DNA of 64,000 nt from contig QNQO01000673.1 of the NCBI GenBank assembly GCA_003290165.1, positions 372,001 to 436,000 of the forward strand, read 5' to 3'. Below are positions 22,960 through 36,300 of the stretch, in pieces. Made by a program: the position numbers and the translations under genes. Under the pieces are notes generated by a model. It had not been told where the DNA came from and made no database searches. It was given only the letters and a program-made list of their open reading frames with translations. This stretch comes from Berberis thunbergii (taxonomy: Eukaryota > Streptophyta > Magnoliopsida > Ranunculales > Berberidaceae). Position 1 is the stretch's first letter; each line of letters opens with the position of its first letter.

Positions 22960-23071
22960 ATGATCTCCCTTGGTAGCTAGCCCAACCCCTCTTGGGATCC
23001 ACGGGCCTGTTGGGCCTATTGGGATTCAACCCTCACCCTCAGGTCCGCCCACACAAGGGTCTCACACTTGT

Positions 23072-24263
23072 CCTCGGAGAAGATGTTGAACTGGTTAAGT
23101 TTTCATTTGTGACTGAGATCAGTTTTCTGATGAATTTGGTTGCTTCACACAGTATGGTTAATTGGCAGTAGTATCTCATTCCTTCAGTTGTGCACGATGA
23201 TGTCTATTTGCAGAGCCATTGGATTTTATATAGGTGAACCTCCTCAATGTGCTAGGAAAGCTACGATCTGAAGATGCATGTGATGTAATCGTTTTTCTGT
23301 GTCCGTACAACAGAAGTAAAATATTGAACACAAACAGATAAACATCTTTGTTGTGATCAGAATTGTTGATTCTTTAAGGCACTCAAGTGGCATTTATCTT
23401 CAGAATTTACATTACTTTTCATAGCTTGTCACACCAGCCAGACAAGCATGCAAAGGTCATCCACTGTTTGTCCCATTCATTAGCTGTTTCACTACTGGGA
23501 TTGAGCCCTGTATGCTTGCTGGGTTTTTTTTTTGTTAAACCAACAAATGAATGGTCGTCTTAGATCGAATCGAAATATCGTAGCAGTTGATGTCAGGGTC
23601 TTCCATTGGAGATGCTCTTCTTATTCTACTGATCCCCGTGCTCTAAAAGTGATAAACAAAATTTAGTAACATAAAAAATCATTGTTTCAGTCGCAACACC
23701 TAAAACGAATATTGGCTCGAGGAACAGTGCCTGTGCACATCTTTTATATTCCTGAAAATGCTCTTTCCTGAAATTTTAAATTTTCAGCATCCCTATCTGA
23801 TCAAGGTCCATGACCACCTACCACCGGACGCCTCTCTTCTCCTACCATCACCAACCTCCCCTCCCCCTTCCTCCCTCTGTTTAAACTCACCAACCACCAC
23901 CGTCATTTTTGTTGTTTGAGTTCACCAACCACCGCTGGTCCTCTTCCTTTTCTCACACTATGAATTCACTTACCACCATATCTCTTCATCTTACTCTCAA
24001 TCACACGTTTTCCTTTCTTTCTTAAATTGTCTCTCTTTTTACCACCATCTTCCGTTTGCATCTTTAATAATTCATCAACCTTGTATTGGCCGACTCTTTT
24101 TTCACATTGACTCATTTGAGTTTAGATAAGATACCCCAACCCAACCCAACCCAGATCTCTGTTTCTCTCTTTGGGTGTGTTTTTAGAGATGCCCATTGAA
24201 GAGAGTCTCTCATAGTTTGAAGTAAATATCAAATTTGGTGGTTGGGTGTTGTCAGTGTAAGCA
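23072..24263. other. Intergenic stretch between the TRIM and the NAT fragment
   Basis: No gene recognised. From about 23820 to 24130 it is rich in CCACCACC/CTCTTC words typical of a plant 5' flank. The last 100 bases could be the leader of the NAT-like fragment that follows. Confidence 0.45.
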
Positions 24264-24540
24264 ATGGAGGCTCCAAAACTAGAGGAAATAAGCCACCTAC
24301 CGATGGATCAACTCCAAGGATTTGAATACTACATAGATTCCAATCCTTCATGGGGCAGGTACGTGGCTTGCTACTTCAACTTACTAATTTCTTCGTTAAT
24401 CCACATTCATATTTTTCTCTTCATTTGCTCATCTTCTCATTCTATTTTGTTCTACAAGGAAGCACTAGTTTTGGGATTTCAAAACTACATATTGGCTTTT
24501 GAGAAAGAAGCGAATGAGAGGAGAGGGACTCGCAATCAAT
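24264..24540 (+). pseudogene. 5' fragment of a nucleobase-ascorbate transporter (NAT) gene
   Basis: The start encodes MEAPKLEEISHLPMDQLQGF and then EYYIDSNPSWG, the characteristic N-terminus of plant NAT proteins. A GT donor follows at about 24358, and after an AG near 24460 comes EALVLGFQNYILA, the next conserved piece, with splice order kept. Similarity then ends (KEANERRGTR), about 50 residues into a protein that is normally about 530 aa with 12 or more membrane spans. A hAT element begins 60 bp later. Non-functional. Confidence 0.8.
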
Positions 24541-24600
24541 TGGAAATGAGAGGAACTCGAAGGAACAACTTGCAGTGGAGATGAAGGGGGAGAATGAAGT

Positions 24601-25577
24601 AGGGGTGGACATCCCATCCCGCGATTCCGATCCCGTTTCGTCCCGTCCTGATTTTTTTATGTCTCAATGGGATTGAATAATTTCATCCCGATCTCCTCTC
24701 GTCCCGATCTAGAATGGGATGGGATGAAGATTTTCAATCCTGCCAATTTCGTCCCGTCTCGAGCTAATTTTTTAATATTTATTATTAATATTTTATTTAT
24801 TTATTTTTATTCATATAAACTTACAGATGACTGACAGAAACTCATGGTGTTTGCAGTGGTAACAGAAATGTTACTTCAAAAAATAAATATTCATTAAGTA
24901 AAATAAAGATAACAGATTCTTGCTTGAATTCCCAATAAAAGTGGTTTCAATTATTTAACTTTCAAATATTGATAATACCCAGGTGAAGATGAAAATAACA
25001 ATTAACTGAGTAATACATATTCAGGATGAAACATTGAGGGGCGAAGCCAAGAATTTGAGATGCCCCGAGCTGTAAAAATGATTGTTTTTAATTACGATAT
25101 ATGTATTGATGATAAATCATTATGAATATGTTAGAGCATCACCAATAAGTTTATATTTCTTCCCTAACAAAAGATGAAATATCATTTTGTCAAGGAACCA
25201 TAAATTTTGTTTTCCACAGTAATGAAATTGTAAAATTAGTTGGAAGACCATCACAGCGACACAATACTCTTAGTGGGTCTCATTTATCATGTCATTTTCT
25301 AAAAGTCAGCCCACTCGATTACATTGTTAGGGAATTTAGTGGCTACCCTTATATTTGCATGTCACAGCTATATCTAATTATAACAAAATTATTTTTTACG
25401 CTTTTATTTGATGATAATCTTTGCAGCAATCACAAGCAGTACGCTGATCCCGTCCGGTCCCAAACCCATTTGGAATAGGACGAGGTCGAGATGATATTTT
25501 TCCATCTCTTCCTATCCCAATTCCGTCTGAACGAGATGAGTATATCTCGTCCCATCCCGTCTCGTGCCCACTCCTTA
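24601..25577. mobile_element. hAT-like non-autonomous element
   Basis: Starts AGGGGTGGACATCCC and ends GTGCCCACTCCTTA, flanked by the 8-bp duplication AATGAAGT (24593-24600 and 25578-25585). The subterminal zones repeat ATCCCGTC/GTCCCGTC motifs. No coding sequence. Confidence 0.85.
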
Positions 25578-25733
25578 AATGAAGTACTCAAAGAAATCCT
25601 AGAAGTTCAGATACATAATTATAAAATTAATTGGTTTTATAAAATACTCGGGCCGGGCCGAGTAATCGGCAGGTCCCCTCTTCCAACTTTAACCAGACAT
25701 TTCTAGCTCGACGATTCATGTGGGTTAAACAAC

Positions 25734-25772
25734 TACCCCACATCGCATGTGCGCCACGTGATGCCCTATAAA
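25734..25772 (+). promoter_or_regulatory. Core promoter region of the REVEILLE gene
   Basis: A TATAAA box lies at 25767-25772, about 180 bp before the start codon. A G-box CACGTG is at 25755-25760, a common site for clock and light regulators (bHLH/bZIP). A TACCCCACATCG string (25734-25745) is one base from the snRNA USE consensus, which may be chance. Regulation is inferred from these motifs only. Confidence 0.6.
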
Positions 25773-25949
25773 GTGGTTAACCATTTTTTGATCGCATACT
25801 CCCGTTCTCTACTTACCCAAACCTACATCTCCTCTTTCACATTTTGCATATTTGCACCAACACGGTCCACAACTCTGTGTCTCTGTAAACCAACCAAACT
25901 GAAGGAACCACCGAACCAGTAAAGCAAAACTTCGAAGCTACAAGCGTTT

Positions 25950-28900
25950 ATGGTGTCTGTGAACCCAAACCACTCATTAGAGAATCCCAATCGGCAATCC
26001 GAAGTAGAGCGCACAACCATCTACTTCGATCAGCCGGGCACCGCCATGACTGCTGCAACTCTACCCTCTCTGGGTTCAGTCCCCACTACAACTACAACCA
26101 CGGGTACCAGCAGTGCTGCGTTCGAGGATCTGTCTAAGAAGACTCGGAAGCCTTACACGATTACCAAATCGAGGGAAAGCTGGACTGAGCAGGAGCATGA
26201 TAAGTTTCTGGAAGCGCTTCAGCTGTAAGTTGATTAAAGTTTGCATTTTTCGTTAAATTGGGGTGGTTTAGAGGTTCGGGGGTTGATGATTTTGGTTGAT
26301 TTGTAATGGGTTGGGTGAATTTTGGGGTTTTAATTGGTTTTTGTGGTGTGGGTTAGTTTTGATTTTCTGCAATTTCAATTGGGGATTTATGATTTAATGG
26401 TTAAGATATTGAGTTTATTATGTGTAGGGATGATTTTCTGGGGCTTTGTAGTTATGTTGTGTGGTTTTTGTCAAATGGGGTTTTGTAAGTCACTTGGATT
26501 TGGCTTTGGTTTGGAGTTATTTGGATACTTTCTACAGTGAAGCTCAAGAACTAGGGAATTGTTTGGTTTAGAGTAATCAATGTTCTAAAAATCGGCTCAG
26601 GCGTTAGAGAAACATCCCGTTCTGGGCGGTCTAGGCCATTTTTTTTTTTAAATATTTATTAAGGCGGATTGTGTTCTTATTTTATTTTTCTTTCATCTTT
26701 TTTGGAAATAAACAATTTAACTATTTTTTATTCAGTATATGTCTGAATGTAGCAAAGGATGATTCATCATAATCATTAAAGTCTATTCCCGATATTTTCG
26801 AAGTCGGCTACATGGATTTCATTTTGGTTTTCCAAGCAATGCGGTCTTCCCACATATCCTCGCCTAATTCAAGCTCAATGATATCTCCAAGCAAAGGATG
26901 ATTACTTAATGGAATTTATCAAAGTATTTGCTGGTACCAATTTTAGTAATGTAGATTTTATCAAACATGACTGAAGTCATTCGTGCAATTTGAAGAAAAA
27001 TAAAAGAGTGAGTTTGAATATTTGTCAACAAATTCAACTTTGTATAAAGTACCCATCATGACCAACTTTAGTCATTTGAGTTTTAATTAATAAATTTTGT
27101 TTATGATTGTTAATTTTTCATGTTTTTAAATTTTGCATATGTATGTTGGCATTAAATTGGATGTGATTGATAAGATATTATACTTAATTTTTGTAAATTA
27201 TTAAAGTTATAATACAAAACCTAAGACCGCTTAGGCTCCTGGGCGCTAGGCACCTGCTCGCCCCCCGCTCACTGCCTAGCGCTTTCTAGAACACTGAGAG
27301 TAATTGTGGAAGTTTGATGGTAAACTATCATGGGTTATTGGGAATTATTATTAAGTAGTGTTACGAACCATTAGCATTTCAGTGGAGGATTGTTTTAAAT
27401 GATGCAAAGTTTGAGATTAGGTCAATTTGCAGAAAATTCACAAAAATGTCTGAACAATGTAAACCAGCCTCGACCAATCAATAGACGTTGCCATTGTCAA
27501 ACTAAGGATTCAAGGCGTAGAGTATGGTTGGATAATGCCCAAGAAGTTGGAGATAGTGGCAGAGCTTTTTTTGTGCACCTTGGGAGAATCAAACACCCAA
27601 CTGAAGGTATCCCATGCCTAGCACCAACTGCTAAGCGTGTGATACTCTAGATTTGACACCAAGAAGCCTGGCGCTTCATGCCTTGAACAATCCACATATT
27701 TTCCAAGTATATCACTTCAGTAGAGATTTGTTTGGAAATTTCATGCTAGTTTTCCTCTCCAGTAAAGGATTCATGATGAGACGCTGATGGTAATGACCAA
27801 GGATAACATGCGGTATCAAAAGTCATTATTAAAAATTGAGATTTTTCGTTACAACTATGTAACAAAGTCTGGAAACAGGAAAAGTAAAAGACCTCGGTGA
27901 TCCAACTCTAAGGTGAAAAACCTAGATGACCATGAGAGTTGTAACTTGACAAAGAATCATGACTATAAGAGCATCTCCAATAAGCAAAGCATACAACCGG
28001 TTTCTAAATAATTGTTAATAGTGTTTTTTAGCCTATGTTGCATTACAGAAGTGTGCTTCTATATATGCTCACCTGCAATAAGCAAGTGATGGAGGGGATC
28101 TTTCTGCAGTTTGAAAGAAGGTAAATGTGTTAACGATGCAAAGTTTGAGGTCAGGTCAGTTCACAAAAAATTTACAGAAATCACTGACGTGTAAACCAGC
28201 CTTGACCAACCATAGAGGTACCACAGTCAGATTTAGGTTTCAAGGCCTAGAATAGGAACAGATAATTCCCAACAAATTGGACATAGGACTGTTCACGCAC
28301 CTTAGGAGAATCAAACACCCAACAGTTGGTAGCCCATGCCTTGCCGCATTTGCCAAATGCCTGATACTCTAAGCTTTAACACTAAGAAGCCCAGATGCTT
28401 CATGCGAACAACAATCCACATCATCTTTTCAAGATTTGTTGCTTGGGTGGAGGATTGTTGGTAAATTTCATGCGAGTTTCCCCATCTAATGAAGATCCAT
28501 TATGAAATGTTGATGGGTATCACTCAGTGTTCTAAAAATCGCTAGGCGCTGGGCGGGCGGCGAGCAGGTGCCTAGCGCCCAGGGGCCTAACCGGGCACCT
28601 AGGCGGTTTTAGGTTTTGTATTATTACTTTAATAATTTACAAAAGTTAAGCATAATACCTTATCAATTACATCCAATTTAATGCCAATTTACATATGCAA
28701 AATTAACAATCGTGAACAAAATTTATTAAAACTCAAATGACTGAAGTTGGTTATGATGGGTACTTTATATAAATTTGAATTTGTGTACTCTTTTATTTTT
28801 CTTCAAATTGCATAAATAACCTCAGTTATGTTTGATAAAATCTACATTAGTAAAATTGGTATTGGCAGATCCTTTGAGAATTTCATTAAGTAATCATCAT

Positions 28901-31900
28901 TTGCTACATTTAGACATATACTGAATAAAAAATAGGAACACAATCAGCCTTATTAAAAAATAAAAAAAATAAAAAAATAAAATCGCCCAGACCGCCTAGA
29001 CCCCACCTAGATCCCGCCTAGACTGCCCAGAACTATCCAGACTGCCCGCCCAGCCATTAATCTGGGCGGTTTTCCACCTTCTAGCGCCTAGGCCGATTTT
29101 TAGAACACTGGTATAACTTAGGGTTGGGCATTTAAGACCAAACAATCGGACCAAATTGGGAACCAAACCGGTTGTCGGTCCCAAAACCTGGACTAGACAT
29201 AAATTCTCGTTTCGGTCCTAGGTTTCAATTCACAAGACCCGTAGGTTACCCGGCCTGGTCATTTTAAAAAAATTAATTAATTCCAATTTTTTGATTTCTA
29301 GAGTTTCAACTTATGTGGTTTCATTCACAAAATCACCCCTTCCCCCTCTGCTCGATCGAATGAACTCACTTCAATCGTGGCGTAGAAAACCAACTTCCAA
29401 GGTGAACTCCTCGTCATTTTTGTTGTAGCTGCGTACAGATTGAATAGGGCAATGAAGAGCTTATCAATAAGAAATCGGTTGAGTGGAGATTCGTTGGAGA
29501 GCTCAACAACAAGATGGGTGGTTGTTTGTGACGGTGGTATATGATCGAGAGCGCAAGAGGAGTTTGGAGAGAGAGATGTCAGGGTGTTGAAGAGACCAAT
29601 ACCAAGAATTACTATATTGAGGTATGAAATTACCTGAAGAAGAAGGGTTTCCATGTTTGATTTCGAGATGAAGATGAAAGAGGTTGCTTAATGGAGATGG
29701 AGTTCGTGAGAATGGAAGTAGTGGAGATTGTGGGAGAAATGTGAGAGACCTACTATTGAGATGGTGAGGAAAAGGGCTATGGAACCGAGCTAGAGAGATT
29801 GCAGGGAGATGTGGGCTGAGAAGAAGGATGAAAGGGCTTTAGTTCCTGATTTGAGCTGATATGGGTTGAAAAATTGGATTGGACCGAGACCTATCCGGTC
29901 CTCGGGACGGTTAACTGGATCGGCAGAGCCCAGCCCTAGTATAACCCTGATAATATGCACTATCAGAAGTAAACTTGTAGAAATGGAGATTTTCAGTACG
30001 AGTTACACTTGCAACCATAGGTGGAAAAACTAAAAAATCGGAAAAATATGGGGCATAAGATGGATAGATATGGTTTTTTATTTTTTTAAATTTTTATTTG
30101 ATCCGATCGAAAATTCCCCTGATTAAAACCTAGAGTAGATCGGAAATCCAATCGTTTTATGCCCTGAGAAAAAATAACTTTTCTCACCCAGCACTATATT
30201 TGACCTGAATGATCATGTGAATTGTAACCCGATGAAGAGTCGTGACTGTAACAAAACAAAACCTCATATAGAATCTTAGGTTTGGAGGCAAAAATCTCCC
30301 ACACAACAAGAAGGAAGACTTCCTTAACTAAGGATCTTTCTATTATTTTTCTCCATTTGGCTGTTTATCCACTCCAATCTATATCACGAACCTACGTCAT
30401 TTGGGAAACACTTTCCACGTCACGAGGGAACAAGCAAACCCAATTAGAACAAAACCCAACTAAAAAGTAAGTCTCCAAAAATTTTCTGTCTTTGGCTGTC
30501 TGGAACCCCAAGCCCAGGTTTGAACTGCGTTATGTTTAAATTGGGACAACACTGCAAGGTCATCAAAGGATTTGATTATGCTTGACTAACTTCGAACCCA
30601 TGTAACAATAATACTTCATTTTAAAAAAAAATCTTTGTGAGAACACTCGTTCGACACTTGATGTTTAAATCCTAATTTTTTTTCCACATATATTTCAAAT
30701 TTTCTTTCTTTACAAATGTTACATGCATATTATGAGAAATTAGTAGTACATATACAACAATATTGATTTCCAAGTTAATTAATGACATTGTAAACATTAT
30801 TGCTTAAAATGTAAATAATGTTATATTGTACAAGCATGTCCTCATATTGTGTTTTAATGTAAACATTATCACTTAAAAAGTGAATAACGTTATATTGTAC
30901 AAGCATGTCCCCATATTTTTCACAGTTGACAAGTCCACACCTCGTGTCCATGTTAGACACTGACACGTCATTATATAGCTTTCAACTGCTATATCCTGTT
31001 TGGTTTGGATTGACTGATTCGGTACTATATATCTATATGTAGAGATACCTAATATGGGGGCTTTGATTTATCTTGTTTGCTTGTGGTTTCTGACTTTTAT
31101 TGGCTTGGGTTTCAGTATAGTGAATACAATCTGGAATAAACTTTTTCACATCTCTTAAGAAAATTGTGCATACAATCTAATTCTAAGGGTTGTAATTTGT
31201 TTTAGAAATCCTCATTTTGAAATTATACAATCAAACTTAAATAGAAAACCTAAAACCTGTTAAGAACTCCAACCATTGGGACTAGGGCACAATCTTTCTA
31301 AGTTCCTCTTGAATTTTTCATATTTTGTTGCTTATTACTGATATATTCTGCCCCTGTTTTTACGTTTAGCTTTGATCGTGACTGGAAGAAGATCGAAGCA
31401 TTTGTTGGGTCAAAGACTGTTATTCAGGTAATCTCAAACGCAGTAATGTCTTAATCTAACACTTTCTCATTAATATTTTTCTTAGCAATAGTTCACTACC
31501 ATAATCATAAGTTAAGTCCTTCATGGGGGTCCATTTCCAATAATGTCTTGTTATTGTACCTAGGGTGGGGGGCTTTGTCCATTTATCTGTAATATGGTCT
31601 ATTTCCTTTTCTTTTTCAGGAAAATATAAAATTGAGCTTAATTAAACATAAAAACACTGTTTTGTTGTTGAGAATTAGAAAAGATCATGGACACGCTCAA
31701 CTTCAAAAGTTCATCCTTTTCCCTCTATCTTCCCTCTCCTTGTATAATTTTAATTATTTCTCTGGAATGAAGCACAACCTAGTTGTTGTTTAATTTAAAA
31801 AAATGCCTACTTTATGATAGTTTTCAGTTCGTTTCTTCTTTCCTTGATCCAATAATAAGAGTACGCATGCCTTTTTTGTCTTTTCTTAGTTGGCTTTATA

Positions 31901-33302
31901 TATCACCTGATACAAGGACATCGATTTCCCCTCCTGAGTTGCCTGAAAACTGGAATAGACCAATTGAAAACATTTTACATAATCCTGAACTTGCATAATG
32001 CTATGAGCTATTATGAGGTTAGCTCCTGTAGTGTAGGTATTGTTTTTCTTTTCCAATTTTACTTATCAACAGCTAAGTGAGGACAAAACTATCTCATGTC
32101 TTCATGGGATCAAGAGCTGGTTACTTACTCCCTGTCCCTTCCAAGTGAAAGACTTTGATGCGCATAACATGAATACCGTTGGGAAAAAAATGAGTGCAGA
32201 ACATGTGCCTGATCTTTTTGGAAGAGTATGGTCAGTTTGATCCACTGCGCCACTGTGGTTTCTCCATACGAATTGATAAGCAGTAGCTGCAGTGCTACTG
32301 CTTCTTAAAAAGCCAATTCACTTGTGGTTTCTTTGTACAAATTCATAAGCAGTAGCTGCAGTACTACGGCTGCTTAAAAGGCTAATTCACTTTTTAATTA
32401 CTGGGTGTAAATCCCAATAGTAGCTATGTTTTATTATTAATAGCTATGTCTTTCATTTGTCCTGATGTGAAGACTCATTTCTGCAGATACGCAGCCATGC
32501 GCAGAAGTACTTCTTGAAAGTTCAGAAGAATGGGACAAGTGAACATGTACCACCCCCTCGTCCAAAGAGGAAGGCAGCTCATCCTTACCCACAGAAAGCC
32601 ACAAAAAACTGTAAGAACTTGGAAACTGTTTCTATCTATTGTCTTCCTTCGCCTTGGTCCCTTACACTTGTGTTCCAAGAAGTGGAGGAAAGAAAAGTTA
32701 TATTTGCTTATACTTGTGAAAGGATCATACTTATTTCTTGTGAAATTTGGCAGCTCCTGTTCTCTCACACGTGATGGGAGCAATTCAATCTTCCTCTGCT
32801 TTGCTCGAGCCAGGACAAGTTCTCAGGCCAAATTCAAATTCGTCGTCAGTGCTTAGAAATCCTAATACAAATCCAGCTGTATCCTCATGGGCTCATACTT
32901 CTGCACCACCTGCCGGTTTATCACATGTGACCAAAGGTATTGTTTAGCAATTCTTATTCTGTAATGGCATTTAAGAAAGCTTGCTATTGCTCATTGTTTG
33001 AGTACTGAAATGTTATTTTTCTATTCTATTTAATAGATCACATGGGTTCTGCAGTACCTGCTTTAGCAGCAAATAACTGTTGCAGCAGCACAGAAAGCAC
33101 TCCGAGGGGATGCCCAAGTCGCGGACCAACTGATCAAGGGAATCATGGCCAACCTCTGAGAGGTAATTGCTTTTCCATGCCATTAATTAAGGGAAAATTA
33201 TTACTACGAAATGTCTAGAGGAAATGCATATTTATTGGAAATACCACGTATTGAAGTCAGTCTTTAGGTGGAGCATCAGCAACTCCAAGTAGAATAATTT
33301 AG

Positions 33303-33351
<49 letters not shown>

Positions 33352-36300
33352 AATGTCTAATCACATGTAGCAAGTCTAATAAAAAAAAGTTAAATAGATA
33401 ACAAAGAGCTATTAAAATAAAGGTCGACAGAGAATGTTAAACGGTTCTAGATTGTATCTATCGGAATACCTTCATCTGATAATTATCACCAAATAAATTA
33501 TTTTGTTGTTCTATGAAACTTACACCTAGTGAAATGAAGGCTCAGGGGAAGTCGGGGTTCACCCTGAGCTTGAGTTTCTAGAGAGCGGTAGTTGGTAGAA
33601 CGAGGATAACATTAGCAGATGGACAAGTATGTCAACTTCTATGAACCTCCACGTGTCTGTGCAAATTGAGTAGAGAATGAGTATTAGAAGTATTTTTCCA
33701 TTAGTAAAAGAATTGACATGAAAATTTTCTGGAAATGTAAGGCCCACTTGAGTTGTATTCCAGTGTGTTGAACTTTTAAAGCTAGTGCTGAAGGAATCTT
33801 TGTACACTACATGTACTCCACATAAATCATGTAGTGAGTTAGGCACTTCATTTTATGCTACTCTTTTAGGTGTTGTGTCCTTGCTTTAAAAACCATAAGG
33901 TAGACTGGATGGTCAATCCTATGACCTATTATTCTGGCAAGTGTTTTCTGACTTCCAACCCCAATTTTGTGTTACTCTGTTATTTCCTGTGTTTGATTTT
34001 TGTTAGTTCTTAGGTCTTTGCAATCCTACTAATTGGAACTCATTCATTACTCGTGTCTTAAATATTTTATTGGTCTAGAGATATACAGTAGATTTTGATT
34101 GTTATAACGCTTATTTCCCAATGGAAGTTCTCACATATCTGATAGTAGCTTATGTGTCACCTTTTACTAGTGGTTTACTCAGTTAGCTGGCATTAATCTC
34201 ACTTGCATTTTGTGGCTTTAAGTTTCTTGGTTATTTTCACACTCCATTTGCATGTTCGTGACTAGATTCTTTGATGCAGTTATGCCAGATTTTGCTCAAG
34301 TGTATGGCTTCATTGGTAGTGTTTTTGACCCGAACACCAGCGGTCACTTACAGAAACTAAAGGAGATGAATCCAATCGATGTCGAAACGGTATGTTTTTT
34401 ACCAATCTATATGATTTGAATCTTTCATGATGAAGGATTGATTTATGATTTGCATTGTGAACCATGTTGCTCTACTTAACAGTGAGATGGTATATTACGT
34501 AAAACCTTGTTAGTAGAGTTGGTATTTTTGTTGGAGTTGAATGTTATATACGTTTGAACTATGGTCTTCTGTTTTGGTTATATAATGATGTCCGCTTCGG
34601 AAATCTGGCTATGTTTAGCTGCTAGATGGTTGATCTTTAATCACTGCTGGTAGTTCCTGTCTTGCTACTTGATAAATCTTATATATACGTTTACTACAAT
34701 TCCCCCTGTATGGAGCTACAGAAGTATGGTTCTCTTTTGGTTGACAAGCTACAAAACCTCTGTGCTGTAGGTTGAGATCTGGAATCTCAACTTCACGGTA
34801 GATGGAAATATACTGCTATTGCATACCCTTGGTTTGCTCAGTAGATTTACATATCTACTTGTACACTGAGTACACAGATATTTTATCCTTGGTCATATGC
34901 TCACCACTTCAATCTTGTTCCATTACATCTCTCGCCGCTTTCCCTGTTCCATTACATTTCTCGCCGCTTTCTGAAAGAATTAATAGGGTTCATGGATGCA
35001 CGAACACGTACAAGACGCTGACTCGGGAATTCCAGAAAACACGTAAAACCTTGATATATATAAAGAATCCAATAAACATAACTTTTTTTTTTATCAACAA
35101 AACAAAGCTCATAACTCAATACTCATAACTAAACATCAAAATACATCATAGTGCCAATCCATAAACATCTACTAATCTCATAACTCACAATTCAAAATGG
35201 CTCTTAAGTATTGCACATCACAAGTTTAATAACATAAAAGTCTCCACTCCCAACAAAACTTTGTCTTGATTTCTGCATGGGTTGTAATTGTAAACACTCC
35301 TCACTTTGTTATTTGCACTTATTTAAATAAATAAATAAATAAAACTTGTATGTTTGACTCAGTCAAACTTTACATATTCTATAATCACGTGTCTCTCAGT
35401 CAAACTTTACTTTTCCGACTCCATAACCATGTGTCTGACTCTTAGTCAAACTTCTCCGACTCCTTGACCACATGAGGACACGGTGATTTTTCGAAGTGTC
35501 AGTGCTTCCTTGGTACGGGTTGTGAGGGCAAGGATGTGGGGAATAGGGCCAACCCAGGATCTAACTGGCATGTAATAATTGAATGACTCAAGGTTGACTC
35601 TCTATATGGAATCCAATGCCAAAGAGTTGGGTATGAAGCCATGAGCATCCTCAAAGATGTCATCCAGTGGGTTGATGTGGGTCTAGTCTTAGGTTCTTTT
35701 CCTTCTTTAAGGGGAAAGAAGACCTTTGAGAAATCAACTTTACCGTCTCATGTCTTGTGGGGCATTTCGTTGTATTGTTTGCTTCTCTCAGTCAATGGAT
35801 AAAAATAACATAATAACATAAAAGAAAATACCTGAACCCTCTTGACAGTGATGAAGATTCGTATTCATAATCAAAACCTGCAAAAACTAGGATTGAACAA
35901 GATCATTTAAAAGATAAGCCCTTCGAAGTATAACATGCAGCTAACTTACAGAAATAGAATACTTTTAGGAGTTGAAGTCAGTAATAGAATACTTCTTAGG
36001 AGTTGAAGTCAGGGCCAGCCCTGAGGTTTTGAGGGCCCAATGTGAGGTGCCTAAGTGTGGGCCCCAATTAGACCCAAAAAAAAGGAGGGGATGGGATTTG
36101 AACTCCTGATTTTGCCCATAATAGCCATAGGTCTTACCACTTCAGCAACATTGTAGTAATTAATACAAAAAAAAATCAAATTTAGATATTATCTCAAAGT
36201 GAGGGGCCTCAAAACTGCAAATTTAGAGGCCCTAAAATTGAAAATTTTGGCAAGGTCGGAATTTGTTGCATGGCCCGAGGTCTGGGCCTGGTTGAACTAT

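Larger units (their letters stand above)
21047..23066 (-). mobile_element. TRIM (miniature LTR retrotransposon), split by a hAT insertion
   Basis: LTR 1 runs 21047-21287 and LTR 2 runs 21405-21413 plus 22818-23066. The 117-bp internal region (21288-21404) has a purine tract next to LTR 1 (minus strand, AAGGGGGGTGGAC) and, next to LTR 2, the reverse complement of the tRNA-Met primer site (TGGTATCAGAG). This fixes minus-strand orientation. The 5-bp duplication CTTGT flanks the whole (21042-21046 and 23067-23071). Without the hAT insert it is about 608 bp and non-coding, so it depends on other elements for movement. It differs from the Cassandra type in having no 5S rRNA sequence in its LTR. Confidence 0.92.
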
